50,561 nt of DNA from Helicobacteraceae bacterium (GTDB taxonomy: Bacteria > Campylobacterota > Campylobacteria > Campylobacterales > SZUA-545), in assembly GCA_031275395.1 (NCBI GenBank), contig JAISOU010000084.1, positions 1 through 50,561 on the forward strand. Reading direction: 5' to 3'. The notes beneath the pieces are model-generated. The model made no database searches. It saw only the letters and a program-made list of their open reading frames with translations, and was not told the origin of the DNA. The stretch's first letter is position 1. Every line of letters starts with the position of its first letter. Below, piece by piece: positions 8,730-17,353 of the stretch. A program made the translations under genes and the position numbers.

Positions 8730-9635
8730 TTATTTGAGGGCATAAAAGGTTTTGCCGCCTTGCGTTTTTACGACGATAGCGCCTTCCGTAACAAGAGAGT
8801 TTAGTAGCTCTAAAGAGGATTGATCTAAGATCGATTCGGCTTCGCTCAAACCGAGCGATCGCCGTTTTAATAACTCTAATATCGCGGACTTATTTAACGA
8901 TTGTTTAGCGACCGCGTGTTTGTTTGGAATAATTTGCGCGTTCAAACCCTTTAGGCAATCCGCAAGCGCCCGTATTCTTTCAGGCGCTGCGGCTTGGACT
9001 TTATAGGCGCTTGGGCGCTCGATCGTGCCTATGTCGATTCGATCGGGCGCGATCTTTTTTAGAGCTAAAGCGAGAGCCTCAAAATTAGCGGGAGTATCAT
9101 TAACTTTATCGACCAATAATATCTCGATCGCAAGCGTTCCTTTATAGCGTTTTCTAAACGCGATCATACCATTGATTATCGCGTTTAGATCGCTATAGTT
9201 TTTTTGCGGACGATCGATTTTCTTAAAAGCGATTGGTTCGGCGGCGTCTAAAGAGAGTTTAACAATATCTATTTTAGAGAGCGCGTCGGATACGTTAGGA
9301 ACTCCAATCGCGCTTGCGTTTGATAAAATCATCAGTTTTGCGTTTCTTTTGATCGCGTTTAGTCGATCGACAAGCTCGTTTAGATATGGATACAAAGTAG
9401 GCTCGCCGTTTGCGGTGATCGTAAGAACGTTTGGCGTACAGGTTTTTAGCGCCGCTTCAACCTCTTGTATGATCGCGTCCGGTTCGATTGGACTATCAAA
9501 AAATGCGATCGGATCAGCCTTTTTTAATTCGCAATAAAGACAGTCGTAATTACAGCGTTTGCGATCGGGCGAAAGATCGATTCCTAGCGATAAACCAAAA
9601 CGGCGGCTTGAAACAGGCCCAAAAACAAAGCTCAT
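8730..9635 (-). CDS. Radical SAM protein
   Basis: The 301-residue protein has the radical SAM cluster motif C28-x3-C32-x2-C35 ([12 protein letters not shown]), followed by [11 protein letters not shown], a typical SAM-binding segment. The N-terminus ([17 protein letters not shown]) is characteristic of a conserved group in Campylobacterota related to the wybutosine/MoaA-like superfamily. The substrate is unknown. A small C-terminal winged-helix-like part ([17 protein letters not shown]) may bind nucleic acid. Its start codon overlaps the hemE stop as ATGA, so it is translationally coupled to hemE. A fragment of its 3' end is duplicated at 3902-3939. Confidence 0.88.
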   Translation of the reverse strand: MSFVFGPVSSRRFGLSLGIDLSPDRKRCNYDCLYCELKKADPIAFFDSPIEPDAIIQEVEAALKTCTPNVLTITANGEPTLYPYLNELVDRLNAIKRNAKLMILSNASAIGVPNVSDALSKIDIVKLSLDAAEPIAFKKIDRPQKNYSDLNAIINGMIAFRKRYKGTLAIEILLVDKVNDTPANFEALALALKKIAPDRIDIGTIERPSAYKVQAAAPERIRALADCLKGLNAQIIPNKHAVAKQSLNKSAILELLKRRSLGLSEAESILDQSSLELLNSLVTEGAIVVKTQGGKTFYALK

Positions 9636-10654
9636 CTAGCGAACGTTTCGTGAATTAGATCGACTAGATATTTGGCGTTTTGACGCGAAAAATCTGGTTG
9701 CATTCCGTGTCCTAGATTAAAAATATAGCCGTTTTCTTTGCCCATTACCCGCGCAATTTCTAGCGCTCCCTCTTCGATCGCGTTTTTGCTATAAACTCTC
9801 GCAGGTTCCATATTGCCCTGAAGCGCGTAACGATCAAACAAAATATCTTTTGCGCGTTCTATCGGCGTATTCCAATCTACGCCAAAAACGTCAAAGTTTC
9901 CGCTAACGTTTTCAAGATAACAGCCCGCGCCCTTACTAAATAAAATAATTGGTATTTTTGGATATTCGGCTTTAATACGATCGGCTATTTGCAGCATATA
10001 ACGCCAGCTAAACTCAAAAAACGCGCTTTTTTCTAAAGCGCCGCCCCAACTATCAAATATCTGAACGGCGTTTGCGCCTGCTTCAATTTGGCGCAAAAGA
10101 TAGCCGCCTACGGCGCGCGAAAGTCTATCTAATAATTTATGTAATAACTCGCTTTGGCTATATACCATTTTTTTAATGATCGCGTAGTTTTTACTACCGC
10201 CGCCTTCGATCATATAGGTCGCAAGAGTCCAAGGACTGCCCGCAAAACCTATCAACGCCTTTTTTTGATCGAGTTTAGCGCGTACAAGTTTAACCGCGTC
10301 ATAAACGTAACCTAGACGATCGACGCTATGATCGCTAAGTCTATCGAGATCGCTTTGCGTTCTGATAGGATTATGCAAAATTGGGCCGTGTTTCTCTACA
10401 AACTCTAATTGCATTCCCATTTCAAGCGGCACGACTAAAATATCGCTAAATAGAATAGCCGCATCGACGTTAAGAATATCAATCGGCTGAAGCGTGGCTT
10501 CGGCGGCTAATTCTGGGCGGCGGCAAAAATCTATAAAATCTTTTGCTTTTGCCCTAGTCGCGCGATACTCCTCAAGATAACGTCCCGCCTGCCGCATAAG
10601 CCAAACGGGCGCCGTCGGCGTGGATCTTTTAAAACAGGCGTCTATAAATATCAA
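9632..10654 (-). CDS. hemE: Uroporphyrinogen decarboxylase
   Basis: HemE removes four acetate carboxyls from uroporphyrinogen III to give coproporphyrinogen III in haem synthesis. The 340-residue length is normal. The signature [16 protein letters not shown] lies at residues 16-31 with substrate-binding R21 and R25, and the catalytic Asp sits in FSDIL at D71. The start is a TTG with AAAGG six bases upstream. The stop overlaps the next gene's start, coupling it to a radical SAM protein. Haem supply fits the cytochrome c assembly gene elsewhere in the window. Confidence 0.97.
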   Translation of the reverse strand: MIFIDACFKRSTPTAPVWLMRQAGRYLEEYRATRAKAKDFIDFCRRPELAAEATLQPIDILNVDAAILFSDILVVPLEMGMQLEFVEKHGPILHNPIRTQSDLDRLSDHSVDRLGYVYDAVKLVRAKLDQKKALIGFAGSPWTLATYMIEGGGSKNYAIIKKMVYSQSELLHKLLDRLSRAVGGYLLRQIEAGANAVQIFDSWGGALEKSAFFEFSWRYMLQIADRIKAEYPKIPIILFSKGAGCYLENVSGNFDVFGVDWNTPIERAKDILFDRYALQGNMEPARVYSKNAIEEGALEIARVMGKENGYIFNLGHGMQPDFSRQNAKYLVDLIHETFAR

Positions 10655-10692
10655 TGCGAACCTTTAGTAAAAATCGACATATAAATATCCGT

Positions 10693-11214
10693 TTAATGTC
10701 CGCTTTTGGTCATCAAATATAGCGCGACTCCAAGCGCCAAAATAGCCAAAGCTAAATAAAGCATTTCCAGCGGAGTACTAAAGGTCATATGTAAGACGCG
10801 CTGAAAGAAGCTAACCACAAGAACCATTATGATCACTTTACCCAGTTTGTCTTTCAGTTGATCAAGCGATTTAATCGTAAGAATATCAACGTCTTTTAAC
10901 TCGATCGATTCCAACTCTTCAATACGAGATATAAACAGCTCGTAAAGCCCGAAACTAAAAATTAGCATTACGACGGCGATCAGATATAGATCGACCGCGC
11001 CGATAATTAACGATACGCCGTCTGCGTGCAGATCGATTTTGTCGTTGTGTTCAATATAGTATTCCCACATAATCGCGATCGACTTTATCACGTCGTAACT
11101 TGCTATAATAAAAAGCGCAAGTGCTCCGATAAGTCCGAAAACTACCGAAAACAGAACCAACAATCGGCTCTTTACCAACATAGATTCAAAGATTTTTTCT
11201 ACCATTTTTCTCAT
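10693..11214 (-). CDS. UPF0114 (YqhA) family membrane protein
   Basis: The protein of about 173 residues has four hydrophobic segments (about 15-40, 62-86, 120-140 and 145-168). It has the YqhA/UPF0114 pattern, including FESMLVKSRLLVLFSV near the start and a central ELFISRIEELE. Its function is unknown; family members sit in the inner membrane. An ATG (MRKMVEK) is preferred over an upstream TTG at 11226. It follows asd by about 20 bases and probably shares its transcript. Confidence 0.8.
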   Translation of the reverse strand: MRKMVEKIFESMLVKSRLLVLFSVVFGLIGALALFIIASYDVIKSIAIMWEYYIEHNDKIDLHADGVSLIIGAVDLYLIAVVMLIFSFGLYELFISRIEELESIELKDVDILTIKSLDQLKDKLGKVIIMVLVVSFFQRVLHMTFSTPLEMLYLALAILALGVALYLMTKSGH

Positions 11215-11235
11215 TTCTATTACCAAACTCTTTAA

Positions 11236-12258
11236 TCAGTTTTCCTCGATCCATTTTTGCGCGATTCTAACCGCGTTTGTCGCCGCTCCGACGCGCAAAT
11301 TATCGGCGACGACCCACAGATGTAAAATACGCTTATCGTAAAGATCTTCGCGTATTCGCCCGACAAATACATCGTCTTTTTCGTTTGCCAAAAGCGGAGT
11401 TGGATATTCGTTTTTTGACGGATTGTCGATTACTTTTACGTTCAAAGCGGCTTTAAGCGCTTTTGCCGCCTCTTTTGCGCTAATCTCTTTTGAAAATCTA
11501 GCCGCGATCGCTTCGCTATGTCCGCGTAAAACCGGAACTCTAACGCAGGTCGCCGCGATCTCTATTTTGCTATGCAAAATCTTTTGGCTCTCATTCACTA
11601 TTTTTAGCTCCTCTTTTGTGAAGCCGCTATCGGTAAAACTATCGATATGAGCAATCGCGTTTAGCGCGATCTTATGCGGAAACTTTTTAGGCTCGATACG
11701 ATCAAAATCAAAGCTAAAAATCGCCTTCATCTGATCCATTAACTCCTCCATCGCTTTCGCGCCCGCGCCGCTAACCGCCTGATATGTGGCGACGTCGATT
11801 CGCTCCAAATTATATAGATCGTGCAAAGGTTTTAACGCTATTACCATTTGTATTGTAGAACAGTTTGGATTAGCGATAATTCCTCTGTTTTTCCACAATT
11901 TTATATCTTGCGGATTAACCTCTGGAACGACGAGCGGAATATCTTTATCCATTCTAAAATAACTCGTGTTATCGATAACGACGGCGCCTGCTTTTACGGC
12001 GCTTGGCGCAAACTCTGCGGAGATCGAACCCCCCGCGCTAAATAAAGCGATCTGAACGCCCTCTTGCGCGAAAACCTCATGCGTCAAAGTTTTTACTTTA
12101 ATCTCTTCGCCTCTATACTCGATCGTTTTGCCCGCGCTATTTTCGCTTGCAAGCGCTACAAGCCGCTCTATTGGAAACTTTTGTTTCTCTAAAACGCGGA
12201 TTATCTCTTGTCCTACGGCGCCTGTTGCGCCCGCTACGGCTACGACATATTTTTTCAA
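11236..12258 (-). CDS. asd: Aspartate-semialdehyde dehydrogenase
   Basis: Asd reduces aspartyl phosphate to aspartate semialdehyde with NADPH, the branch point to lysine, diaminopimelate, methionine and threonine. The 340-residue protein has the NADP loop GATGAVGQ at residues 10-17 and the catalytic cysteine C133 in NPNCST. A CVRVPVLRGHSEAI segment holds the substrate-binding residues. The start is TTG with AAGGAAACAAG upstream. It lies 19 bases after the regulator gene at 12278-13585 and may be co-transcribed with it. Confidence 0.96.
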   Translation of the reverse strand: MKKYVVAVAGATGAVGQEIIRVLEKQKFPIERLVALASENSAGKTIEYRGEEIKVKTLTHEVFAQEGVQIALFSAGGSISAEFAPSAVKAGAVVIDNTSYFRMDKDIPLVVPEVNPQDIKLWKNRGIIANPNCSTIQMVIALKPLHDLYNLERIDVATYQAVSGAGAKAMEELMDQMKAIFSFDFDRIEPKKFPHKIALNAIAHIDSFTDSGFTKEELKIVNESQKILHSKIEIAATCVRVPVLRGHSEAIAARFSKEISAKEAAKALKAALNVKVIDNPSKNEYPTPLLANEKDDVFVGRIREDLYDKRILHLWVVADNLRVGAATNAVRIAQKWIEEN

Positions 12259-12277
12259 CTTGTTTCCTTTTGTTTTC

Positions 12278-13585
12278 TTAAACGTTTATCTTGTGTTTTG
12301 CGTATTTTAACTCAAAATCCGCAATCCTCATTCCTAAAAGTTTCGCCGCTTCCTCTTTATCGCCGTTTGCCTCTTCAAGCGCCTGAATAAGTAACTCCTT
12401 TTCCAAGCTATCTATATTTTTTGCGCCGCCTCTTGCCTGCAAAAAAAGATCGTTCGGACTTATCTCTTCGCCCTCGCTGATAATTGCGCTTCTTTCGCAA
12501 ACGCTGATCATCTCTCTGATATTGCCATACCAGCGATAGCTTAAAAGCTCCTCTTTCGCGGCCTTTGAAAATCGTTTTTTATCCAAGCCGTATCGTTCGC
12601 AAAACTGCAATAAAGTCGCCTCCGCAAGCGGTAAAATCTCCTCTTTGCGCTCCCTTAACGGAGGAATTGCGATCTCGATCGTATTTAGACGATAATAAAG
12701 ATCTTCTCTAAAACGTCCCTCTTTGATCGCTTCGCCAATATTTTGATTGGTCGCCGAGATCAATCTAACGTCGATCTCTATATCTTTCGCGCCGCCCAAT
12801 CTTCTGATCTTTTTTTCTTGAATTGCGCGTAGGATTTTAGCCTGTAAATTATAAGGCATTTCGGCGATCTCGTCCAAAAACAACGTACCGCCGCTTGCCT
12901 CTTCAAACCGCCCGGGTTTAGAGGTTTGCGCGTCGGTAAAAGCGCCTTTTTCATAACCAAAAAGCTCGCTCTCCACGAGGGCTTCGGGCAAAGCCGCCAT
13001 ATTGATCGGCACAAAAGGTTTTTCGTTTCGCGACGAATTAAAGTGAATAAACCCCGCAAAGATCTCCTTGCCGACGCCGCTTTCGCCTAGCAACATAACC
13101 GAAGCGTCCGTTTTGGCCGATCGAAGCGCCACTTGGCGCGGACGCTCCAGCGCGGGCGAGCTGACGACAAAAAACTCGTCTTTTGCCGCCTCTTTATGCT
13201 TGATCGGCGCGATTTTCGGGACGTTTTTCATCGTTTGCGCCACTCTTTTTGCCCGCTCGATCGCCTCGATAAGCGTTTCGATCTCAAAAGGCTTTTGCAA
13301 AAAATCCTTCGCGCCCAACCGCAACGCCTCGATCGCCTTGTTTAGCGTCGCGTTTCCCGTAATGACAATCGCTTCGTATTTGCCGTTTAATTCGCGTAGA
13401 AACTCAAGCCCGTCCATAAACGGCATCGTCAGATCGGTTACGATAAGCTCAAAACTTTCGTCCAGCCTTTTAAGCGCGTCTTTGGCGCTCTTGAAACTAA
13501 CGACCTCGTAATCGTCGCGTTCGGCAAAAGCCGCCTCAAGAGATTTTCGCAGATTAATATCGTCTTCAACGATCGCTATCTTCAT
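12278..13585 (-). CDS. flgR: Sigma-54-dependent response regulator, FlgR/NtrC type
   Basis: This 435-residue activator has a receiver domain (residues 1-115, phospho-acceptor D51 in IVTDLTMP, K98). The AAA+ domain has Walker A GESGVGKE (167-174), the sigma-54 contact GAFTDA (214-219) and Walker B GGTLFLDEI (232-240). A short Fis-like helix-turn-helix is at about 393-435. In Campylobacterota such a protein is FlgR, which with kinase FlgS switches on sigma-54 flagellar genes. The gene name is inferred from domain order and phylum, since no flagellar genes are adjacent except cheV nearby. The ATG (MKIAIVEDD) overlaps the upstream gene's end by 20 bases. It keeps an HTH that H. pylori FlgR is reported to lack. 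Confidence 0.85.
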   Translation of the reverse strand: MKIAIVEDDINLRKSLEAAFAERDDYEVVSFKSAKDALKRLDESFELIVTDLTMPFMDGLEFLRELNGKYEAIVITGNATLNKAIEALRLGAKDFLQKPFEIETLIEAIERAKRVAQTMKNVPKIAPIKHKEAAKDEFFVVSSPALERPRQVALRSAKTDASVMLLGESGVGKEIFAGFIHFNSSRNEKPFVPINMAALPEALVESELFGYEKGAFTDAQTSKPGRFEEASGGTLFLDEIAEMPYNLQAKILRAIQEKKIRRLGGAKDIEIDVRLISATNQNIGEAIKEGRFREDLYYRLNTIEIAIPPLRERKEEILPLAEATLLQFCERYGLDKKRFSKAAKEELLSYRWYGNIREMISVCERSAIISEGEEISPNDLFLQARGGAKNIDSLEKELLIQALEEANGDKEEAAKLLGMRIADFELKYAKHKINV

Positions 13586-13967
13586 AAACGGCGATTGTAA
13601 CCATATCATCTTTAACGACGGCGTTAATCCGCGTCGCTCTTAGGGTCAAAACCGTCTTCGCGCCAGCTCCGCTACTCCGCGAAACGCCCGCGTCGCTTAG
13701 GAAAACGCCGTTTTTAAGCAGATTTTCCAACAGATCGTCTTGGCGGAGTTTTAGGATCGCGCTTATGGGTAGTTTGGCGTTCTGCGTTCCGATATCGAAG
13801 CTAAAAACGCTTTTGTAACGCTTGGATTGCGGGGGAAGCATAGCTTTGGCGATCATCAATTTTTCGTTTGCGATCGTATGATTGGCGCTTACCTGCCTAA
13901 AACTTACGATATAGTCGTTCGCAAAAGCGCCCAAAACGCATAAAAAGAGAAATAAAAACGCCTTCAT
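13566..13967 (-). CDS. Small exported protein of unknown function
   Basis: The 133-residue protein starts with a clear signal peptide (MKAFLFLFLCVLGAFAND), giving a mature periplasmic domain of about 116 residues. The mature part looks beta-rich, and a GAGAKTVLTLRATRINAVV segment resembles SAF/FlgA-type extracellular domains only loosely. Its end overlaps the start of the FlgR-like regulator by 20 bases, so the two are co-translated. A role in flagellar or envelope assembly is a context guess. Confidence 0.7.
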   Translation of the reverse strand: MKAFLFLFLCVLGAFANDYIVSFRQVSANHTIANEKLMIAKAMLPPQSKRYKSVFSFDIGTQNAKLPISAILKLRQDDLLENLLKNGVFLSDAGVSRSSGAGAKTVLTLRATRINAVVKDDMVTIAVYEDSDR

Positions 13968-14015
13968 ATCCGTAAAAAAGCAATAGTTATTCCCGATATA
14001 AAAGAGTTAGGCGGT

Positions 14016-14021
14016 TATAAT
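14016..14021 (+). promoter_or_regulatory. -10 element TATAAT upstream of cheV
   Basis: A perfect TATAAT lies 28 bases before the cheV start, in the gap between two divergent genes. There is no clear -35, as is usual for the main sigma factor of Campylobacterota. Confidence 0.5.
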
Positions 14022-14049
14022 GTACGCAATTTCAAATTAAAGTTATGCA

Positions 14050-14985
14050 ATGGCTATGACATCTGTCGACGACCGCACCAAATTGACGCTTCGCAATCAA
14101 GTGGAGTTGCTCTGCTTTCGCGTCATACCGAGCGGTACGCGCTTTTCGATCAACGTTTTCAAGGTGCGCGAAACGGTAAAATACAAAACGCTTACCGATC
14201 TTCCCGAAACAAACGAGGCGATCTGCGGACTCTTGACGCTTCGCAAAGAGATCATTCCGATCGTCGATCTTAAACGGTGGCTTTACGCGGGTTCGGCTTT
14301 AAGGGCGCGTATCGACGAGGAAGCAAACAAGATCGATCCTATGGACACGCAGATTATCGTATGCGAATTCGACAACGTAACGATCGGGCTTTGGGTCTAT
14401 CGCGCCGATTATATTATGCGAAAAAATTGGGAGGATATTAAAGTTCCCGTTTCAAACGAGTTTGGGGCGAAAACTAATAACTATACTAAAAACGATAGCG
14501 GCGATATAGTATATATCGTCGATGTGGAGGGTATGCTTTCCGAATTGTTTCCTATGATCGCGGTGAAAAACCGCGACGAAACCGAGTCGCTTCAGCAGAT
14601 GAATCTGCGCAAAGACGTAAACGTTTTAATCGCCGAAGATTCCAAGAGCGCGCTAAAGGGTTTGACAAACGTTCTTGACAAATATCAGGTTACTTATATT
14701 TCGTTTGAAAATGGACGCAAACTCTTAAACTATATTGCCGAGGTAGGCGTAGAACATACCGCGCTGATCATCACCGATCTAGAGATGCCGGAAGCCAGCG
14801 GATTTACCGTGATAAAAGAGCTAAAAAACAATCCGCGCACCGCAAAGATTCCGATCGTCGTTAATACCTCTATGACTGCCGAAAGCAACGTGGAGCTTGC
14901 GAAAAATCTTAACGCGCAAGGCTTTATAGGCAAAACCAACCCTAAAGAGGTTTCGCGTTATTTGCAAATGTATCTTGGCAAATAA
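14050..14985 (+). CDS. cheV: Chemotaxis coupling protein CheV
   Basis: CheV couples chemoreceptors to the kinase CheA and tunes adaptation. The 311-residue protein has an N-terminal CheW-like domain (about 15-170, with LTLRKEIIPIVDL) and a C-terminal receiver domain (about 190-311). The receiver has acidic E196/D197, phospho-acceptor D243 (IITDLEMPE), T273/S274 and K295, all needed for phosphorylation. An ATG two codons upstream (14044) is an alternative start. It is transcribed away from the flgR-like operon, so motility-related genes share this region. Confidence 0.95.
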   Translation: MAMTSVDDRTKLTLRNQVELLCFRVIPSGTRFSINVFKVRETVKYKTLTDLPETNEAICGLLTLRKEIIPIVDLKRWLYAGSALRARIDEEANKIDPMDTQIIVCEFDNVTIGLWVYRADYIMRKNWEDIKVPVSNEFGAKTNNYTKNDSGDIVYIVDVEGMLSELFPMIAVKNRDETESLQQMNLRKDVNVLIAEDSKSALKGLTNVLDKYQVTYISFENGRKLLNYIAEVGVEHTALIITDLEMPEASGFTVIKELKNNPRTAKIPIVVNTSMTAESNVELAKNLNAQGFIGKTNPKEVSRYLQMYLGK

Positions 14986-15120
14986 TGCATTTGCAAAACC
15001 TACGCATTATCGGCAAAACCGTCGCGGGTACGACGAAAGAGAAGCGCCGATTTTATTGATTTTTGCGGGGATTTGTTGGGATTGGTTAAAAAATGGGCTG
15101 GTCTTTAATTTAAAGATTGA

Positions 15121-15126
15121 TATAAT
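15121..15126 (+). promoter_or_regulatory. -10 element TATAAT for the peptide/TPR operon
   Basis: A perfect TATAAT lies 42 bases before the start of the 42-codon frame at 15169, preceded by an AT-rich tract. Confidence 0.5.
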
Positions 15127-15168
15127 CCGCTTTTAGTTTGAACTTGAGATTAGACAAGGAGCTAAATT

Positions 15169-15297
15169 ATGGCTATGCAAGCAAAAGTTTCGCAAAGCGT
15201 TATTAAAGCCGAAGGCTTCAATTTCTCTCTCGGTAGTCCGCTAGTTTTTTATCGTTTCTCAACAACGCAAACAAACATAATAGGAGGACAACTATGA
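15169..15297 (+). CDS. Small protein or leader peptide (42 aa), coupled to the TPR gene
   Basis: An ATG preceded by AAGGAG at seven bases opens a 42-codon frame beginning MAMQAKVSQSVIKAEGF. Its TGA overlaps the ATG of the TPR gene, an ATGA junction typical of translational coupling. A -10 box lies upstream. No family was recognised and there is no signal peptide. It could be a real small protein, a leader peptide, or the truncated 5' end of an older gene joined to the TPR gene. Confidence 0.5.
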   Translation: MAMQAKVSQSVIKAEGFNFSLGSPLVFYRFSTTQTNIIGGQL

Positions 15298-15932
15298 AAA
15301 CGTTGTTTAAGTTTGGAATGGTCGCAACCGCGTTAATCGTTTTTTGCTTAACGGTAGCTTTTACCTTTGGCGCAAGCGCCGCCGAAGAAGCGTATAATCG
15401 CGGCGTAACGGCGCAAGATCGTGGCGATCTGCAAGAGGCGATCAAACAATATACGGAAGCGATCAAACTCGATCCAAAACTTGCGCCGGCTTACAACAAT
15501 CGCGGAAACGCTTACGACGAGTTAGGCGACACAAGTAAAGCGATCGCCGATTACGACCAAGCGACTAAACTTGATCCGAGCAACGCAAAGGCTTACTACA
15601 ATCGCGGTCTTGCTTACAGTAATTTAGGGGATAAAAACAAAGCGATCGCCGATTACAACCAAGCGATTAAACTTGATCCGAACCTTGCGCTGGCTTACAG
15701 CAACCGCGGAAACGCTTACGACGAGTTAGGCGACACAAGTAAAGCGATCGCCGATTACGACCAAGCGATCAAGATCGATCCGAACCTTGCGCTGGCTTAC
15801 AGCAACCGCGGACTTGCTTACTTTAATTTAGGCGATTATAAAAGCGCGACAAAAGACGCTCGTAAAGCGTGCGAACTCGGCGATTGCGAAGGATTGCAGT
15901 ATTTAGAGCAAAAAAATCTATTGTCCGATTAA
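15294..15932 (+). CDS. Exported tetratricopeptide-repeat protein
   Basis: The 212-residue protein has a signal peptide (MKTLFKFGMVATALIVF to ASAAEEA) and then about five TPR units of 34 residues covering residues 30-195. Each has the pattern AYNNRGNAYDELGD...AIADYDQAIKLDP. Bases 15501-15564 and 15705-15768 are identical, exactly two repeat units (204 bases) apart, so the array grew recently by duplication. TPR arrays bind protein partners, here in the periplasm; the partner is unknown. The start has TAGGAGG upstream and overlaps the preceding 42-codon frame. Confidence 0.9.
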   Translation: MKTLFKFGMVATALIVFCLTVAFTFGASAAEEAYNRGVTAQDRGDLQEAIKQYTEAIKLDPKLAPAYNNRGNAYDELGDTSKAIADYDQATKLDPSNAKAYYNRGLAYSNLGDKNKAIADYNQAIKLDPNLALAYSNRGNAYDELGDTSKAIADYDQAIKIDPNLALAYSNRGLAYFNLGDYKSATKDARKACELGDCEGLQYLEQKNLLSD

Positions 15933-15948
15933 AAAACGAGAGAACAAT

Positions 15949-16010
15949 AAGTTTGGAATAGTCGCAAAAGCGTTAATCGCTTTTTGCCTAACGTCGGCTT
16001 TTGCGTCGCG
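15949..16010 (+). pseudogene. Remnant copy of the TPR gene's signal-peptide region
   Basis: Bases 15949-16002 match the TPR gene's 5' end (15309-15362) at about 46 of 54 positions and keep its reading phase (KFGIVAKALIAFCL). The homology stops abruptly and no TPR units follow. A second, diverged paralogue probably stood here and was deleted. Confidence 0.65.
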
Positions 16011-16034
16011 CATATTCAAAACCCTACAAACGAT

Positions 16035-16056
16035 CGGGGGATCAACATTTCCCCCG
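16035..16056. terminator. Hairpin CGGGGG/CCCCCG
   Basis: A 6-bp GC stem with a 10-base loop lies downstream of the TPR gene and its remnant. It may end that transcript, although no T-run follows. Confidence 0.3.
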
Positions 16057-16175
16057 CGCTTTACGCCGTTTCGCTTCGCGGCGATCGCTTCCTCCGCGCC
16101 TTGCGCTCCTCCACTTTGTTATGGAGCGGGCGCTACGCTAAGGTCGCGGAAATAACGGGAGCGGGCGCTAGCGTT

Positions 16176-16721
16176 CTAAACGCATAGAGCGGCTTTTTCG
16201 CCCGCTTCGTAAGCTTTTACGTTTATATCGAGTAGTTTTGGCGGCACATGGGTTTTCATAGCCGCAATAACGTCCGTCCTCTCCAAACAATCGGTCAAAA
16301 CGATCGTAATCGCTAGCGCGACGACGCTTTGCGTTACTACGTTTCCGACCTCCTCTTTGGCGATCGTAATGATCGGTATTTCGCGGATCTTCCACTTTGC
16401 GCGATCGGCGGCGCTTGGCGTTACCAGATTAGGATCGACGACGATAATCGCGCCTTCTTTGACGCCGTTTTTGAACTGATTGTAACTGATGCTTGCCGTC
16501 GAAAGCATAAACTCGATCTCGCCCTCGTTAGCGTAAGGGTAGATAATTTCCGTATCGTCCAAAATAATATCTACTTTCGTCGCGCCGCCGCGCACTTGCG
16601 ACGTATATGTCGCGGCTTTTAGTCCATAGCCGCCGCTTTCGATTTTCGCTACCGCCAAAATCTCGCCCGCAAGCAAAACGCCCTGCCCTCCTACGCCCGT
16701 AAATCTTAACTGTCGCTTCAT
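16176..16721 (-). CDS. oorC: 2-oxoglutarate:acceptor oxidoreductase, gamma subunit
   Basis: OorC is the gamma subunit of the four-part enzyme that converts 2-oxoglutarate and CoA to succinyl-CoA, passing electrons to flavodoxin or ferredoxin. The 181-residue protein has the family start RQLRFTGVGGQGV (glycine loop 9-15) and the TSQVRGG segment. Its ATG has AAAGGAG upstream. In Campylobacter and Helicobacter oorC directly follows oorB, but here about 630 bases holding a broken secreted-protein gene separate them. Confidence 0.94.
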   Translation of the reverse strand: MKRQLRFTGVGGQGVLLAGEILAVAKIESGGYGLKAATYTSQVRGGATKVDIILDDTEIIYPYANEGEIEFMLSTASISYNQFKNGVKEGAIIVVDPNLVTPSAADRAKWKIREIPIITIAKEEVGNVVTQSVVALAITIVLTDCLERTDVIAAMKTHVPPKLLDINVKAYEAGEKAALCV

Positions 16722-16904
16722 ACGATCTCCTTTCGTTCTTTTACGCGATTTATGCGCGCAAAATTGCCTATTAAATATAAAACTGAATATCCGCCCGTAC
16801 GCCCGTTTTCTGCCACGAGAATATCAAATCAGCGCCTACGCGCACGCTAAAAACTTTCTCATCTTGACTCCCCCTTTGACTTTTTTGTAATCGCTCGTCT
16901 TCGA

Positions 16905-17319
16905 CTAATCGGGCGAATATGTAATAGTCATTGTCGTTCCGTTATCTTCTTGCACAAATTCAACTCTAGTATCTCCGCCCGCATAAAACATGCTAATATC
17001 TAGCTTTTTATCCTTATCCCACGCATAACCTATTGTGATTATTGAGTCTCCCTTGTACCTGATCATTGTAATTTTTGCCAATCTCAAGTTTAGTGCGAAG
17101 GTTCTCATAACCCGAATCGTTAGAGTCGCTTTTGATTTTGGTTTTGCGAAAATCTGCGTACGCTTCCAAAAGCGTTTGTTTGGGATAAAAGCATATTTCC
17201 TTCCTCGTATAGCTTTCCATGTCAAAATCTTTGACCTCGCATTGTTTTTCGACCGCGATCACAAATGCGGATAACAACGCAAACGCGCAAAAAAACCGCA
17301 ATAACTTAAACGTTTTCAT
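16905..17319 (-). pseudogene. Small exported protein, frameshifted, inserted between oorB and oorC
   Basis: The frame opens at an ATG behind AGGAGAG with a signal peptide (MKTFKLLRFFCAFALLSAF). It runs into a second frame encoding ITMIRYKGDSIITIGYAWD and ending TYSPD. Removing one A from an A5 run near 17066-17070 joins them into about 137 residues. No family was recognised. Its place inside the oorDABC cluster suggests insertion, and the frameshift suggests it is no longer under strong selection. Confidence 0.65.
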
Positions 17320-17353
17320 CGCATACTCTCCTTTTCTGACGCAATATAGCGCT

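Noticed and set aside
13068-13511. A 147-codon plus-strand open frame
   Set aside because: It is antisense to the AAA+ and receiver parts of the sigma-54 regulator.
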